DNA of 64,000 nucleotides from Bemisia tabaci (GCF_918797505.1 NC_092794.1:30556122-30620121), one strand, 5' to 3'. Counted from the stretch's first letter, positions 43,333-55,083 are shown. Notes: generated by a model from the sequence alone, not told the origin. Numbers and translations: made by a program.

Positions 43333-43998
43333 ATGCTTGACGCCCTGTTAGTTATCGTGTATAGCATTCTGTTTGGCATCATTAATGGCGTTAATCTTGC
43401 ACAAAAATTTGCGAATTTCAGAATTTTTGCCATCTACGACGTGTGAACTATTCAATCAAAACAAAAAAAGTCGTTTTTGGAAAAACCTCAACGTTACGGC
43501 AATCATTTAGAGCTTATTACATCGTTGCCATGTCTCTCCTGACTGTTGCTGAGTGTTGCTCGGGACAATGGTTCTAGCGCGTGAAAAAGTTATTGATGGA
43601 GCAAAAAATAAATTGACATATTTTTTTTCTTAAATTCAAAAGCATTACCTATCATCTCCGATAAAGTTTTCTTTAATCACTTTAGTTACGCTGCAACATC
43701 GATTTAAAGTCAAGAACCAGGCACGGGGGACACGCAAATTTGGGACAAATGTAGGCAATTTGCACATTCAAAGTTCTCCTAAATTTTTATTTTAGCCCAA
43801 ATAAAGTGGGAAACAGCATGTAATAGTCAACAATAGTGTTGAAAATGAGAAAAAAATTTGATCTGCCCATGTTTCTTAGATTATGACGATTAAAACAGCT
43901 GGGGACACCAGATTAGATGCTTATTTGAACTCACCCAAGTGTTGATTTAAAGTTCGGAGAAGGAGAAGGGATCGATGTTTGTGGTTGACAACCCTCAC
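43333..43998. other. Unassigned
   Basis: No feature can be supported. Confidence 0.3.
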
Positions 43999-44215
43999 AT
44001 TTTTTGAACGCGCACGTTTTCTGAACGCGCACGTTTTCTGAACGCACACGTTCTCTGAACGCGCACGTTTTCTGAACGCGCAAGTTTTCTGAACGCGTAC
44101 TTTTACTAGACGCGGACGTTTCCGGAACGCGGACGTTTTCTAAACGTGCGCGTTTACTAAACATGCACGTTTCTCGAACGCGTGCGCTTTCTAAACGCGA
44201 ACTGTTTTAAACTGG
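43999..44215. repeat. 17-bp minisatellite, near-palindromic unit
   Basis: About 13 units of GAACGCGCACGTTTTCT; the first units are almost perfect and later units drift (CTAGACGCGGACGTTT, AAACATGCACGTTT). The core AACG(C/T)GC(A/G)CGTT is nearly self-complementary. The gradient of decay runs left to right. Confidence 0.9.
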
Positions 44216-44359
44216 AACAGAAAATTTCCACCAAAAAGAAAAAATTAAAAATTTTTGATTCATCAAACTGAACATTGTAATATCCAATCCCAGTCGCTCA
44301 TCGCAAAACATAAGGTTCCCATACGCATCTCCAAGCGCACACTACTGAAAATGGAAATT

Positions 44360-44665
44360 CCCGAATCAGACCCTAATCTCCAGTCTCCGATACCAGGCCC
44401 ATACTGTAAGATACGGTCTTTCGAAGCCGAAAATTGTACAGGTCCGAAATCTTGAAAACAAAAAGTCGCATCAAAATTCGGTCCGTACAGTTTTCCGATC
44501 TTCGATAATGGAAAAGAATCGCATCGATCCGCGGCGGATCGGAGGAGGGTAATTTTCCGAAAATTTTTCAATTTCCCGAATCAGACCCTACTCTCCAGTC
44601 TCCGATACCAGACCGTTACTGTAAGATACGGTCTTTCGAAACCGAAAATTTTTACAAGTCCGAAA
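44360..44665 (+). repeat. Direct repeat of about 92 bp, 215 bp apart
   Basis: CCCGAATCAGACCCTA begins at 44360 and 44575. Both copies continue through CTCCAGTCTCCGATACCAG and GATACGGTCTTTCGAA with few differences. A related shorter duplication (CACCATTGCAT(T/A)ACCCGCAT) lies at 44831 and 44871. Confidence 0.8.
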
Positions 44666-45030
44666 ATCCGAATTTTTTTGCAAAATCTGGCAACATTGTA
44701 TCGAAAAAATAAACTAATTTCTTGCACCATCTGGCAACATTGTAAAATTCGATGCTGCAAAATTTCACCCATAAATAAATCATTTATTTATGTGCACCGT
44801 CCGGCAGCGTTGTAACCGCCATCTTGAAAAATGCACCATTGCATTACCCGCATAATGAAGGGGCTACAATACACCATTGCATAACCCGCATATTGAAGGG
44901 GCAACATGCAATACTTTTTTACAGCGTTGCCATATTGAACAATAATCACCATATAACATTGTAATGTAATTCGTATTTTTCTGCACAATTTGGCTAAAAC
45001 TTTTGGCCTTAAATTCCCATTTTCACCCTA
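44666..45030. other. Short diverged repeats, no gene
   Basis: CTGGCAACATTGTA and CGGCAGCGTTGTAA variants recur; nothing coding. Confidence 0.4.
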
Positions 45031-45034
45031 CTAA

Positions 45035-45275
45035 ATATGTTATATAAATTAACATAAATAAAGTAAAGTAAAGTAAAAAAAAAACTTAAATAGATCAACC
45101 TAACTGTATAGATAAATAAATAAATAAATAGATAAATAGATAAATAAATAGAAGAAAATAAAAATACATTAAAAGGAAAAAATAGATATTTAAATAAATA
45201 AATAAATAGAATAAAATAAAAATACATTAAAATGAATAAATAATATAGATTGAAAAATAAATAAAATAAAAAAAT
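45035..45275. repeat. AAAT/GATA microsatellite
   Basis: Runs of AAATAAAT, GATAAATA and AAAGTAAAGT over about 240 bp. Confidence 0.85.
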
Positions 45276-45369
45276 ACAAGCGAGAAGCCGGAAATCCGCC
45301 ACCCGAACCTTAAAGCTGCGGGACGCGCGGGGACGGAGGGACGGGACAGAAGATCCCCAGACTCCAATG

Positions 45370-45765
45370 CATGCACAGGTGACCCCTGTTCATTCCCTTT
45401 GGAGCAGAAGGTATCCTATGTAATTCCCTTGGGGGCACAGGGGCTTTCCTGGCTAATCCTCAGGGGAGCACATGTGATCTCGTATCAATTCCCAGGGAAA
45501 ATTTTTATCAGGGTATAACTTGTAAAGCGTCTAAAATAGATAAAGACGCAATGTTTTTTCGCACGTAATCCGTCCCCAAGATTGGTGACGTCTTTGTAGG
45601 ACCCTGTAAGGTCCTGTATGCATTTCCCCTGAATGTAGTTCTGTGATGATCCACTGTACATGGTGGGCTGCAGTAACATATGGGCCCGTGGCATTTTTCC
45701 TGAAGTTCTACGATGATCCACGAAACACCGTGAGAGGTCTTACGAGAGCACATACGGGTCACATA
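45370..45765. repeat. Diverged relative of the CCCATGGGAA/CATGTGATC arrays
   Basis: AATTCCC, GGGGAGCACATGTGATCTCG and similar phrases resemble the arrays at 46995-47270, but in a degraded form. There is no gene. Confidence 0.45.
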
Positions 45766-46618
45766 CAGGGTGTACCAAAAGTCCGTCCCACCCCTGCTAA
45801 CTTTTGAACGAATTGAGCTAGGGTAATGAAACTTTGAGAATGCTCCTACATCAAAGGGGACCATCTTTTGGGGGGGTCAAAATTGTGGTCCTCCTCAGGG
45901 GGGGGGGGGGCGCGGGGGGCCCCCAACTTTTTTTTTTCAAATGGCAACCCCTATCTTGTGATACTTCATTCGAAAGAGCATAAAAAACTAAGAATTTTGG
46001 CGCAAACCGCAGATCAATATCTTAATTTTTGACAGAGTTATGATAGGTCAAAGGTCAAATTTGACCCATTTTCAAAAAATCATAACTCCGGTTCAAATTA
46101 TCGTAAAGAAAAAAATAAAACGGGAAAATTTACCAAATTGTGTCCGCTTTTAAGTAAAAATTGCAGAAATCACTTCGATTTAATTTTAAGGGGGGGCTCG
46201 GACCCCCAAATACGTCAATTCAAAGGTCATTCAATTTTCCCGCGAAATAAGCCAATTTACCCTAGATTTGCCTCCACATTATCTCAGTAAGGCCAAAATC
46301 AGTTCAACATTACAATGGCAAATCCCCAAATTTCGGGAAAAGTTAAAAAAAACGAAATTTAAACGGTCAAATTTAATCACCTTAAAATTCGTTTTTTTAA
46401 CTTTTCCCGAAATTTGGGGACTTGCCAACGTAATGTTGAACTGATTTTGGCCTTACTGAGATAATAAGGAGGCAAATCTAGGGTAAATTGGCTTATTTCG
46501 CGGGAAAATTGAATGACCTTTGAATTGACGTATTTGGGGGTCCGAGCCCCCCCTTAAAATTAAATCGAAGTGATTTCTGCAATTTTTACTTAAAAGCGGA
46601 CACAATTTGGTAAATTTT
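45766..46618. mobile_element. Family A hairpin element, copy 3 (right end lost)
   Basis: The left end CAGGGTGTACCAAAAGTCC is preceded by TA. The full left arm, hinge (about 46345-46400) and part of the right arm are present, but family sequence stops at 46618, where other copies continue CCCGTTTTATT. The break abuts the palindrome starting at 46629. Confidence 0.85.
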
Positions 46619-46994
46619 CGCATTTCGCAAGACTTTTCGCTTTTTTGGCGAGAATTAATGTCGGGTCAAAGTGCTGAAAAGTTAGGCTGTTTTTGTGGCT
46701 TGTAAATGAATATCCTACACATTTTTAGTCGTCAATCAAGTGTCAGTACATAGCTATTCGTGCATATTGCCCAAAATTCATATCCTTAAATTCACGACTT
46801 TCGGGTTTTTTGGGGGTTAGCCAAGGAGAAATCCAAAAAAAAATAAACATTTTGATATCTGCTACCGTTCGTCCGGAAGAAAAAAAGCGTGCAGTACTCT
46901 TGGGACACCCCTTGTATGATACAAGGATCGTCCAGAAAGTTAGTTCACTTGTTCAAAATCTCCTAAACTAAGGTAGGTAAAGAAAATCCGTATC

Positions 46995-47270
46995 TGGCTA
47001 ATTTCCCATGGGAATGACATGAGATCACATGCGTGCCCACGGGAATGACATGTGATCACAAGCGCTCCCAGGAGAATTGCATGTTATCACATGCGGTCCC
47101 AGGGGAATGACATGTGATCACATGTACTCCCACGGGAATGACTCGACATCACATGTGTTCTCCTAGAGAATGGACAGGGGAGCCCTTGAGCTCCCCTGGG
47201 AGCTAACTCGTGACCCGTGCGCTCCCCTGGGAGCCGACAAGTGACCCGTGCGCTCCCATGGGAATTTATA
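46995..47270. repeat. Word array: CCCATGGGAA and CATGTGATCACATG, left
   Basis: Alternating near-self-complementary words (CCCATGGGAA, ACATGTGATCACATG, GAGCTCCCCTGGGAGC), about ten units of 30-34 bp. Confidence 0.85.
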
Positions 47271-48233
47271 CAGGGTGTACCAAAAGTCCGTCCCACCCCT
47301 GCTAACTTTTGAACGAATTGAGCTAGGCTAATGAAACTTTGGGAATGCTCCTACATCAAAGGGGACCATCTTTTGGGGGGGTCAAAATTGTGGTCCCCCT
47401 CAGGGGGGGGGGCGCGGGGGGCCCCCAACTTTTTTTTTTCAAATGGCAACCCCTATCTTGTGATACTTCATTCGAAAGAGCATAGAAAACTAAGAATTTT
47501 GGCGCAAACCGCAGATCAATATCTTAATTTTTGACAGAGTTATGATAGGTCAAAGGTCAAATTTTACCCATTTTCAAAAAATCATAACTCCGGTTCAAAT
47601 TATTATTTATTTTGACTATTTTGATTAAATTTGACCGTTTAAATTTCGTTTTTTTTAACTTTTCCCGAAATTTGGGGACTTGCCAACGTAATGTTGAACT
47701 GATTTTGGCCTTACTGAGATAATGTGGAGGCAAATCTAGGGTAAATTGGCTTATTTCGCGGGAAAATTGAATGACCTTTGAATTGACGTATTTGGGGGTC
47801 CGAGCCCCCCCTTAAAATTAAATCGAAGTGATTTCTGCAATTTTTACTTAAAAGCGGACACAATTTGGTAAATTTTCCCGTTTTATTTTTTTCTTTACGA
47901 TAATTTGAACCGGAGTTATGATTTTTTGAAAATGGGTCAAATTTGACCTTTGACCTATCATAACTCTGTCAAAAATTAAGATACTGATCTGCGGTTTGCG
48001 CCAAAATTCTTAGTTTTTTATGCTCTTTCGAATGAAGTATCACAAGATAGGGGTTGCCATTTGAAAAAAAAAAGTTGGGGGCCCCCCGCGCCCCCCCCCC
48101 CTGAGGGGGACCACAATTTTGACCCCCCCAAAAGATGGTCCCCTTTGATGTAGGAGCATTCCCAAAGTTTCATTAGCCTAGCTCAATTCGTTCAAAAGTT
48201 AGCAGGGGTGGGACGGACTTTTGGTACACCCTG
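47271..48233. mobile_element. Family A hairpin element, copy 4
   Basis: The ends CAGGGTGTACC...GGTACACCCTG are flanked by TA (47269-47270, 48234-48235). The left arm is short (to 47603) and the right arm full, so about 270 bp of the left half is missing. It is closest in sequence to copy 3. The insertion TA is the dyad centre of the surrounding palindrome. Confidence 0.9.
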
Positions 48234-48515
48234 TATAAATTCCCATGGGAGCGCACGGGTCACTTGTCGGCTCCCAGGGGAGCGCACGGGTCACGAGTTA
48301 GCTCCCAGGGGAGCTCAAGGGCTCCCCTGTCCATTCTCTAGGAGAACACATGTGATGTCGAGTCATTCCCGTGGGAGTACATGTGATCACATGTCATTCC
48401 CCTGGGACCGCATGTGATAACATGCAATTCTCCTGGGAGCGCTTGTGATCACATGTCATTCCCGTGGGCACGCATGTGATCTCATGTCATTCCCATGGGA
48501 AATTAGCCAGATACG
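48234..48515. repeat. Word array, right (inverse of 46995-47270)
   Basis: Mirror image of the left array, with the same unit order. Confidence 0.85.
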
Positions 48516-48875
48516 GATTTTCTTTACCTACCTTAGTTTAGGAGATTTTGAACAAGTGAACTAACTTTCTGGACGATCCTTGTATCATACAAGGGGTGTC
48601 CCAAGAGTACTGCACGCTTTTTTTCTTCCGGACGAACGGTAGCAGATATCAAAATGTTTATTTTTTTTTGGATTTCTCCTTGGCTAACCCCCAAAAAACC
48701 CGAAAGTCGTGAATTTAAGGATATGAATTTTGGGCAATATGCACGAATAGCTATGTACTGACACTTGATTGACGACTAAAAATGTGTAGGATATTCATTT
48801 ACAAGCCACAAAAACAGCCTAACTTTTCAGCACTTTGACCCGACATTAATTCTCGCCAAAAAAGCGAAAAGTCTT

Positions 48876-49670
48876 ATTTTCTCAAAAACGGCCAAACTAC
48901 AGATTTCGCAGTTTGTTCCTCCTCAATCAGTAGGCCTTCTAGTTGACATTTCCGCAAAATAAATCGGGGGTAGTTTGTTGACCGCTTTAAAAGTGTTTAA
49001 AACGTACTGTGCCAGTTATAATTGATTTTTACCTTTGACAATTATTTTGCGTTTTTACCGCAAGGAAAAGATTTACTTGAACGAGTTATCCATTGCATCT
49101 TTCCGACTTCATGCATCTTTTTAAGTTGCTTTCTTTTGTTTCTTATAGTTTCATTGTAATTTCGAGTAAGTGTTGGTGATGAATCGATACTTTTTCAATA
49201 CAATTTAATGCGCTCAACGAATCAAAGCTGTTTGAGAAAATTTTTTCTTTCGCGTGAGATACAGGTACCGAACAGAGCCGATGTAATACCGTGTATGCTC
49301 ATCACTTTGTCTATGGCATGATACTTCTTGTTATTATATGAATATAGCTTAATGTATAGAATACATCTTCGTTTTTTTGTAGGTATGTTAAGGGCCGTTT
49401 GTCTGGCATCTGGTCCATACGTGGGTGTGTGTTCATGATCGTCATTGAAGTTACAATTTTTTAAAAAAATAAAATAAAAATGAGTGGATGAAATACCTGT
49501 ACTTTAATTTTTCCACAGAATAAGTAATTTATCAGTATTATTATTTTTAAAACAGGAATGAGTGGTAATGCCAGTTTCGAAACACCTGACCTATTGAAAA
49601 GTAACAGACGTCAAGCGTCCCGCGATAAAATAACACTGTTTCACCTTAGTCTGGGCAAACAAGGAAAAGA
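48876..49670. other. Unassigned AT-rich DNA
   Basis: The single-copy continuation of the right palindrome arm. The mariner-like terminus at about 48585-48604 may belong to an element extending into this region, but the other end was not found. Confidence 0.35.
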
Positions 49671-50942
49671 GCCTGCAAAAATCCCGGGTAGCAATGTTTT
49701 CATCGATTTCTTTGTAATTTTTGACGCTGAATCCGGATTTCAACTTTGCGCCATTAAATTCGGACCGGAAAGTTGCCAAATTTGGCAAAAATGGCCTAAA
49801 ATCGAACTTTTTTCCGGATTATGGCCTGTAACTTGCCAAAAATTGATCTGACGATAAAATTAGTTATTTTTAGAAATAAAGCTCGTTAAATTTCCTATAA
49901 AAAAGTTCCCAAACACTTCTTTGCTCAAGGCAAAATCAAGCGCTCTGGCGGACTCCGAACTTTGTATAATGTGCGAAAATTGCGCATACTGTAATGTGTT
50001 GGGTTATCCTCATTATTTACATAAATTCATTTCACTAAGTGTAAATTTTACCATCTTCACTTAATTTGTCCAGAAATTAGTCGTCGGACGATTAAAACAG
50101 GAGACATCAGGCAAAAACCGCGAAAAACACAATTTTTGCTCATTTTTCAAAGTTCGGAGCCCGCCAGCGCGCTTGATTTTGCATTGAGTAAAAAAGAGTA
50201 TAGAGACTTTTTTACAGGAAATTTAACGAGCTTTATTTCTGAAAATACCTAATTTTATCGTCCGATCAATTTTTAGCAAGTTACAGGTCATAATCCAGAA
50301 AAAAGGCCGATTTTAGGCCATTTTTGCCAAATTTGGCAACTTTCCGGTCCGAATTTAATGGTGCAAAGTTGAAATTCGGAATCAGCGTCAAAAATTACGT
50401 AGGAATCACTGAGAGCATAACTACCCGGGATTTTTGCAAAAATCGCAAAAAAACGTAATTTTCGTTCATTTTTCAAAGTTCGGTGCCCGCCAGCGCGCTT
50501 AATTTTGCCTTGAGCAAAAAAGTGTATAGGAACTTTTTTATGGGAAATTTAACAAACTTTTTTTTTAAAACAACCAAATTGTCGTTACATCAATTTTGGA
50601 CGAGTCACAAGCCATAACCCGCAAATAACCAAATTTTCGCTCATTTTTCAAAGTTTGGAGCCCGCCAGCGCGCTTGATTTTGCCTTGAGCAAAAAAGTGT
50701 TCATGAACTTTTCTATAGGAAATTTAAGGAGCTTTGTTCATGAAAATAACTAATTTTATCGTCAGATCAATTTTTGGCAAGTTACAGGCCATAATCCGGA
50801 AAAAAGTCCGATTTTAGGCCATTTTTGCCAAATTTGGCAACTTTCCGGTCCGAATTTAATGGCGCAAAGTTGAAATCCGGATTCAGCATCAAAAATTACA
50901 TAGGAATCGATGAAACTATTGCTACCCGGGATTTTTGCAGGC
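49671..50942. mobile_element. Inverted-repeat element with an extra internal copy
   Basis: The ends GCCTGCAAAAATCCCGGGTA (49671) and the inverse (to 50942) start arms of about 300 bp (49671-49976 and 50641-50942). A third copy in right-arm orientation lies at 50146-50443 and a partial one at 50468-50640, each starting CATTTTTCAAAGTTCGG or close. Arms include TTGCCAAATTTGGCAA. No coding. An old relative is at 7920-8105. Confidence 0.8.
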
Positions 50943-52053
50943 TATAGCCCTTTTCATGGCTTATTTGCCTGAACTACCATGGAAAACGCCGAGTTACAGT
51001 TCTATCTTGGTCGTATCTGCAATACAAAAATCTCAAGACACCCAAGAAAGGCGCGCGCAACGAGAGACACTGACCTAGGGCCACCAAGTTCTCGAGCACT
51101 CTCAGGTTATTATCATCAAAACTTTCCATCTAAGACTAGTACACAATGCAGAATCATTCTCAGAGGTCAAAAGTAGTATTTTGGCACCAAAATTGGCCAA
51201 AAATTTGCCCATTTGGATCTAAGACAGGAAATTTGTCAATATACTCGTGTTATAGACATTTTGTAGTTGTGGTGGATAGGCTTTTGTTCATTTTTAGAGC
51301 ATAGGTATTTTTCTTCCGGAAAAGAACATAAGAACGTTTCGTTGCTCACCGCTGAGCATAGTCTCTTCTGGATGTTTAAATCCTCTAATGAATACTTATG
51401 GTGAAGTACTTTTTGCATATGAAGATACAATGCCTATGTTTTGTCAATTTACTCCCGACCAGTTTCTGATCCAACAAAAATGGTAACTAAGAGATTTTGG
51501 TGTAGAGAGGCATAGTAGATTGATGTGACGTTCACAACATTGATGTTACAGAAGGGTATCTCAACATTCGTTCCCATCTATACAAAAAATAATTCAGATT
51601 TATCCTCAGTTGCATCCCTGAATTTTCTTCAACAGTCAGTCAGGGCCATTTGTATGGAAATCGACTTTCTTTAATTGATTGATCGTATGAAATTTATTAG
51701 ATCCATTTTAATAGCACTTCTGCTCTTCTGTACCCTGTGAAAAATGCATTTGCTGAACTGAGCATGATTGTAAATAAAATTTGTTAAATCAAGGGTTTCC
51801 TAGGACTTGACAGAAAAAACGAAACAAGAGATTTACAACAACCAGAACATAAGAAAAACCCACAGCTAGCCAGAGTGGGGCGTTTATTTTGCGACAAGAC
51901 AAGAAAAAAAGAAAAAAAAGCCTACTATATTATAACGTTGGAGCGTTCAATTAATCTTAACCCACCAGGCCTCACGCATCTTCACTATCACAATAATGGT
52001 GAGAGCCTAAGTCAATGACTGATAGGGTATAAATTTGCCCGATGGAGACATAA
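50943..52053. other. Unassigned
   Basis: No gene or named repeat can be supported. A 65-codon frame at 50979-51176 has no recognised domain. Confidence 0.3.
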
Positions 52054-52127
52054 GCTCCGATGGCTTAGTAGGTAGGTTGTTAGGTTCGTAAACTGTAGGT
52101 CCCAGGTTCAAATCCCGATTGGTAGGT
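52054..52127 (+). repeat. tRNA-related SINE head
   Basis: GATGGCTTAGTAGGTAGG (A-box-like) and CCAGGTTCAAATCCCG (B-box-like) are at pol III promoter spacing, followed by unrelated sequence. It is not a complete tRNA cloverleaf. Confidence 0.6.
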
Positions 52128-52393
52128 CAAAATTTGTAAGTCGATACTTGCCATGTGGAGTCTTCGAAACTTTTGGATACGCGATTGAATAATTTTTTTC
52201 ATTAAAAATTCGATAAATTTATCCATCTTTTGCAATTAATGATTAAGAATAACACATACCCTGTCAAAAAATCCCCATGGATTCCCATCACTCCCATGGG
52301 CCCTGAGTTCCCATGGCTCCACAGGTCCCAATGGGGACCCAGGGCAAAAACCCCATTTGAAATATATTGATGGGGAATCCATGGGACCTTTTT

Positions 52394-52455
52394 GGGTCTC
52401 CGGTCCCCCCGCCGGGTTTTCCGGTCCGACTCTCCGGGGGGTTGCTGCAGCCCCT
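52394..52455 (-). repeat. Dispersed GC-rich block (copy 2)
   Basis: Inverse of 2174-2238 with two or three differences. The element at 52457 inserted at the TA just after it. Confidence 0.7.
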
Positions 52456-52456
52456 A

Positions 52457-53907
52457 CACTGAAAAAAAAGTGGAAGTAGGATTGACCATAATGGTATAGT
52501 AAAAAAAAATATGGTGATAAAAAGCCAAATAATGGTCGATTTAAGCATCTAGATGAAAGTGAGAATCATACTCGATATAAAAATTACCATACCCGGATTG
52601 TAAATATCAGTTCGGTGTGTCTGTCCATCGTTTAGGTATTTCTCACCATCAGCTGGGTATTTTTTACCATACGATGAGTTAAAAGTATGGAATAACATGG
52701 TAACACTTGCGTTTGATATCTGTAGGCATCTGTATGCGACTGGTCATGGTGTTGGTAGGTTAAATTTACCATACTGGTATAGTCAGCGTGGTGAGAGCTC
52801 CCGCTTGACTGCGCTGCGGTCTGTGGTCCGCCATTTTTCGTTTGTCTGTTTGTCAGTTATAAATTTATCACGTTGAGGGTCGGAGTCCGTGGCTGTGTTT
52901 TATTGATCCATATTAATCCATGTGAATCCACGCGTAATTTGCCCAAATTTGTGTTCGAATTGTCCCTAAAGCTACCGTCTTCTCTTCGAATCTATCTATA
53001 TTGATCTGCCACATACATTTTCTGAGATTTTTTCGTTATTCGTATCGACCAATTTCTGGAGGTTAGGAGTTGCTACAATGAATCTGGCTTGCAAAGTGAA
53101 GGAATCCTGAAAATTTGAAAACCTTCGCAAAGTTGTTCTGCAATCCAGTGAATATCGGTTCTGTGTAAAGTCATTTCGAAAACATAAAAGTGCGGAAGTA
53201 ATTTGAAAATAATCGACTAGAAGTGATTTTTGAATACTTCGTTCGTAGGTATATCTATAGGTATTCTTGTTAAAATTTTCGAAGCTCAACATACTCAGAT
53301 GAAGAGACAAATGTGCGTGGGATTGATGTTTAACTGTAACTTTAAGCAAAATTTGGCAGCTTCTGCCCCACCGTGAACCGTGCGATTGGATTTTCATGTA
53401 GTGTCTTTTTGTGGGTATATTTTGAACTATCTATTTATTATATGCAATTAAATTTTCCGTGGATCTGATTTAGTCTGTAAATTATACCTTAACGCGAATA
53501 ACAAGTATGGTTTTGGTATCATTTACTTGAAATCAGTGAAGCAATTATCTACTATTTCTCGTTGAAACTGTCTTTAACTGCCATTGATTGTGTATGTAAC
53601 GGAATTTCTAAAAGTAAGATGTAAGTAAAATATCCACGACTTTCATCAAAAGCATTTAATAATATAAGATGAGTGGATTTTAGAATCTACAAGGTTTGTC
53701 GCAGCATCTGGATGCTTGAAATTACCATACTAGTCAGTCGGGAACGCCACACTGGCACTGTGTCGCATAGTGTCAGCCGTATCGTGTTATTTACCATACC
53801 GGTATATTGGTAACTATGCTGCAGCTTCACTGTGTAAAAAATCAAGTAGACAGTATGGTAAATAACACCCAAACTCTGGTAAATCCCACCGATTATTTTT
53901 TTCAGTG
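52457..53907. mobile_element. CACTGAAAAAAA-ended element with TACCATA words
   Basis: The ends CACTGAAAAAAA and TTTTTTTCAGTG are flanked by TA (52455-52456, 53908-53909). Within about 350 bp of the left end and 200 bp of the right end, ATGGTA/TACCAT words recur many times. The middle (52800-53700) has a 133-codon minus-strand frame (52996-53397) that I do not recognise and do not call a gene. No transposase is seen. Confidence 0.8.
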
Positions 53908-54107
53908 TACAGTTCGTTTGTAGTATCTTCTGAATTGAAGGGGCTATGTAATTTTGTGTTGACATCTCTTTTTTAACATTTTTAATTATTTTCTTTGCAT
54001 ACAAGAAAGCTGTTATGTACCAATTATTTATTTTCGTTGGATTATTATATGGTTTTCGGAAGTTAACGCATTTAAGTTTCAGGTTCGCTTTTTCGGCGTA
54101 AAGTGTA

Positions 54108-55083
54108 CATAAGGTGTCCCAAAAGTCCCGGGACTTCTTCTGTAACTTCGAAAGTAAGATAGATACAGACATGATCTTGATCTCATTTTAAAGATCAACT
54201 CAATACCCATCGATTAAAACCAAAATCAGCTCAATCGGATAAAAATTGACCGAGTTATGGCAATTTGAAATCAGCGAGGAAAGTTTACGCCTACGGTTTT
54301 TAAGGAAGATTCTTCATCGCCGTAAATCGAAAAGTCGGCCGATAAAGTGATGCTTATTGTGTTTTTTTATTTTCGAGGTGTCATTTATCAACATTTTGTA
54401 CCATCAAACACAACAGTTGACAGTGCGTATTATTGCAAAGTACTAAAGGAGTTGAGAATGCACATTTCCCGGAAACGGTCGGACTTGAAAGCTTCGTGGA
54501 TACTCCATCAAGACAATGCGCGGCCTCACACATCGAGCTTAACACGTGAATATATGAGTAAAAATGGAATTGAAACAATCCCTCATCCCCCTTATAGCCC
54601 TGACTTGGCTCCATGTGATTTTTGGATGTTTTCTACGCTTAAAAAGGAGCTTCGCGGACGAAGATTCGTATCGAAGACAAAAATCCAGAATGCAATTCAA
54701 AACTTCTTCAACTCCATCCCAGAGGAAGAATTCAGGAAAACAATGTTGGATAAGTGGCAAGAGCGCATGAAAAAGTGCATCCGGTTTGATGGACGGTACT
54801 TTGAAAAGCAAAAGGAAGTTATGGAAGATTCGGAGGAAAGTGGATACGAATATTAACTTTTTGAATCCTGGTAAGCGAAAAATCTTCCTAAAAACCGTAG
54901 GGGTAAACTTTCCTCACTAATTTCAAATTGTCATAACTCGGTCAATTTTTATTCGATTGAGCTGATCTTGGTTTTAATCGATCGGTATTGAGTTGATCTT
55001 CAAAATGAGACCAAAATCATGTCTGTATCTATCTTACTTTTGAAGTTACAGAACCAGTCCCGGTACTTTTGGGACACCCTACG
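54108..55083 (+). mobile_element. Mariner element, internally deleted
   Basis: TIRs of about 210 bp (54108-54320, 54870-55083) have ends CATAAGGTGTCCCAAAAGT, with TA on both sides. They enclose the C-terminal half of a mariner transposase. The element is 976 bp, against about 1.3 kb for full-length mariners. The N-terminal DNA-binding half is missing. Confidence 0.9.
54326..54856 (+). pseudogene. Mariner transposase, C-terminal half
   Basis: Open from 54326, after a stop, to TAA at 54854. It begins ADKVMLIVFFYFRGVIYQHF, the segment just after the first catalytic Asp in mariners. Then come WILHQDNARPHTS (second Asp) and HPPYSPDLAPCDFWMF (third Asp). Thirty-four residues separate the last two catalytic Asp, the D34D spacing of the mariner group. 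The helix-turn-helix domains and the first Asp are lost, so no activity is expected. The remaining 176 codons are open, which points to a fairly recent deletion derivative. Confidence 0.9.

Larger units (their letters stand above)
46629..48875. repeat. 2.25-kb near-perfect palindrome
   Basis: Left arm 46629-47603 and right arm 47900-48875 are inverse copies of about 975 bp with almost no differences noticed. They contain, from outside in, a mariner-like terminus (inverse of TACAAGGGGTGTCCCAAGAG), a GATCGTCCAGAAAGTTAG segment, the CATGTGATC word array and family A copy 4. Flanks outside family A are exactly 642 bp on each side. It may be a genuine inverted duplication or an assembly foldback artefact. 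Confidence 0.9.

Noticed and set aside
43999..44215. CRISPR-like array
   Set aside because: 17-bp units have no unique spacers and the context is eukaryotic, so it is a minisatellite.
46629..48875. Dismissing the palindrome as an assembly error
   Set aside because: Possible, but not provable from sequence; the internal deletion on one arm only (47604-47899) shows it is not a simple reflected read, so it is kept as a finding.
53687..54172. 161-codon minus-strand frame
   Set aside because: It spans the right end of the CACTG element and the left TIR of the mariner, so it is a chance frame.
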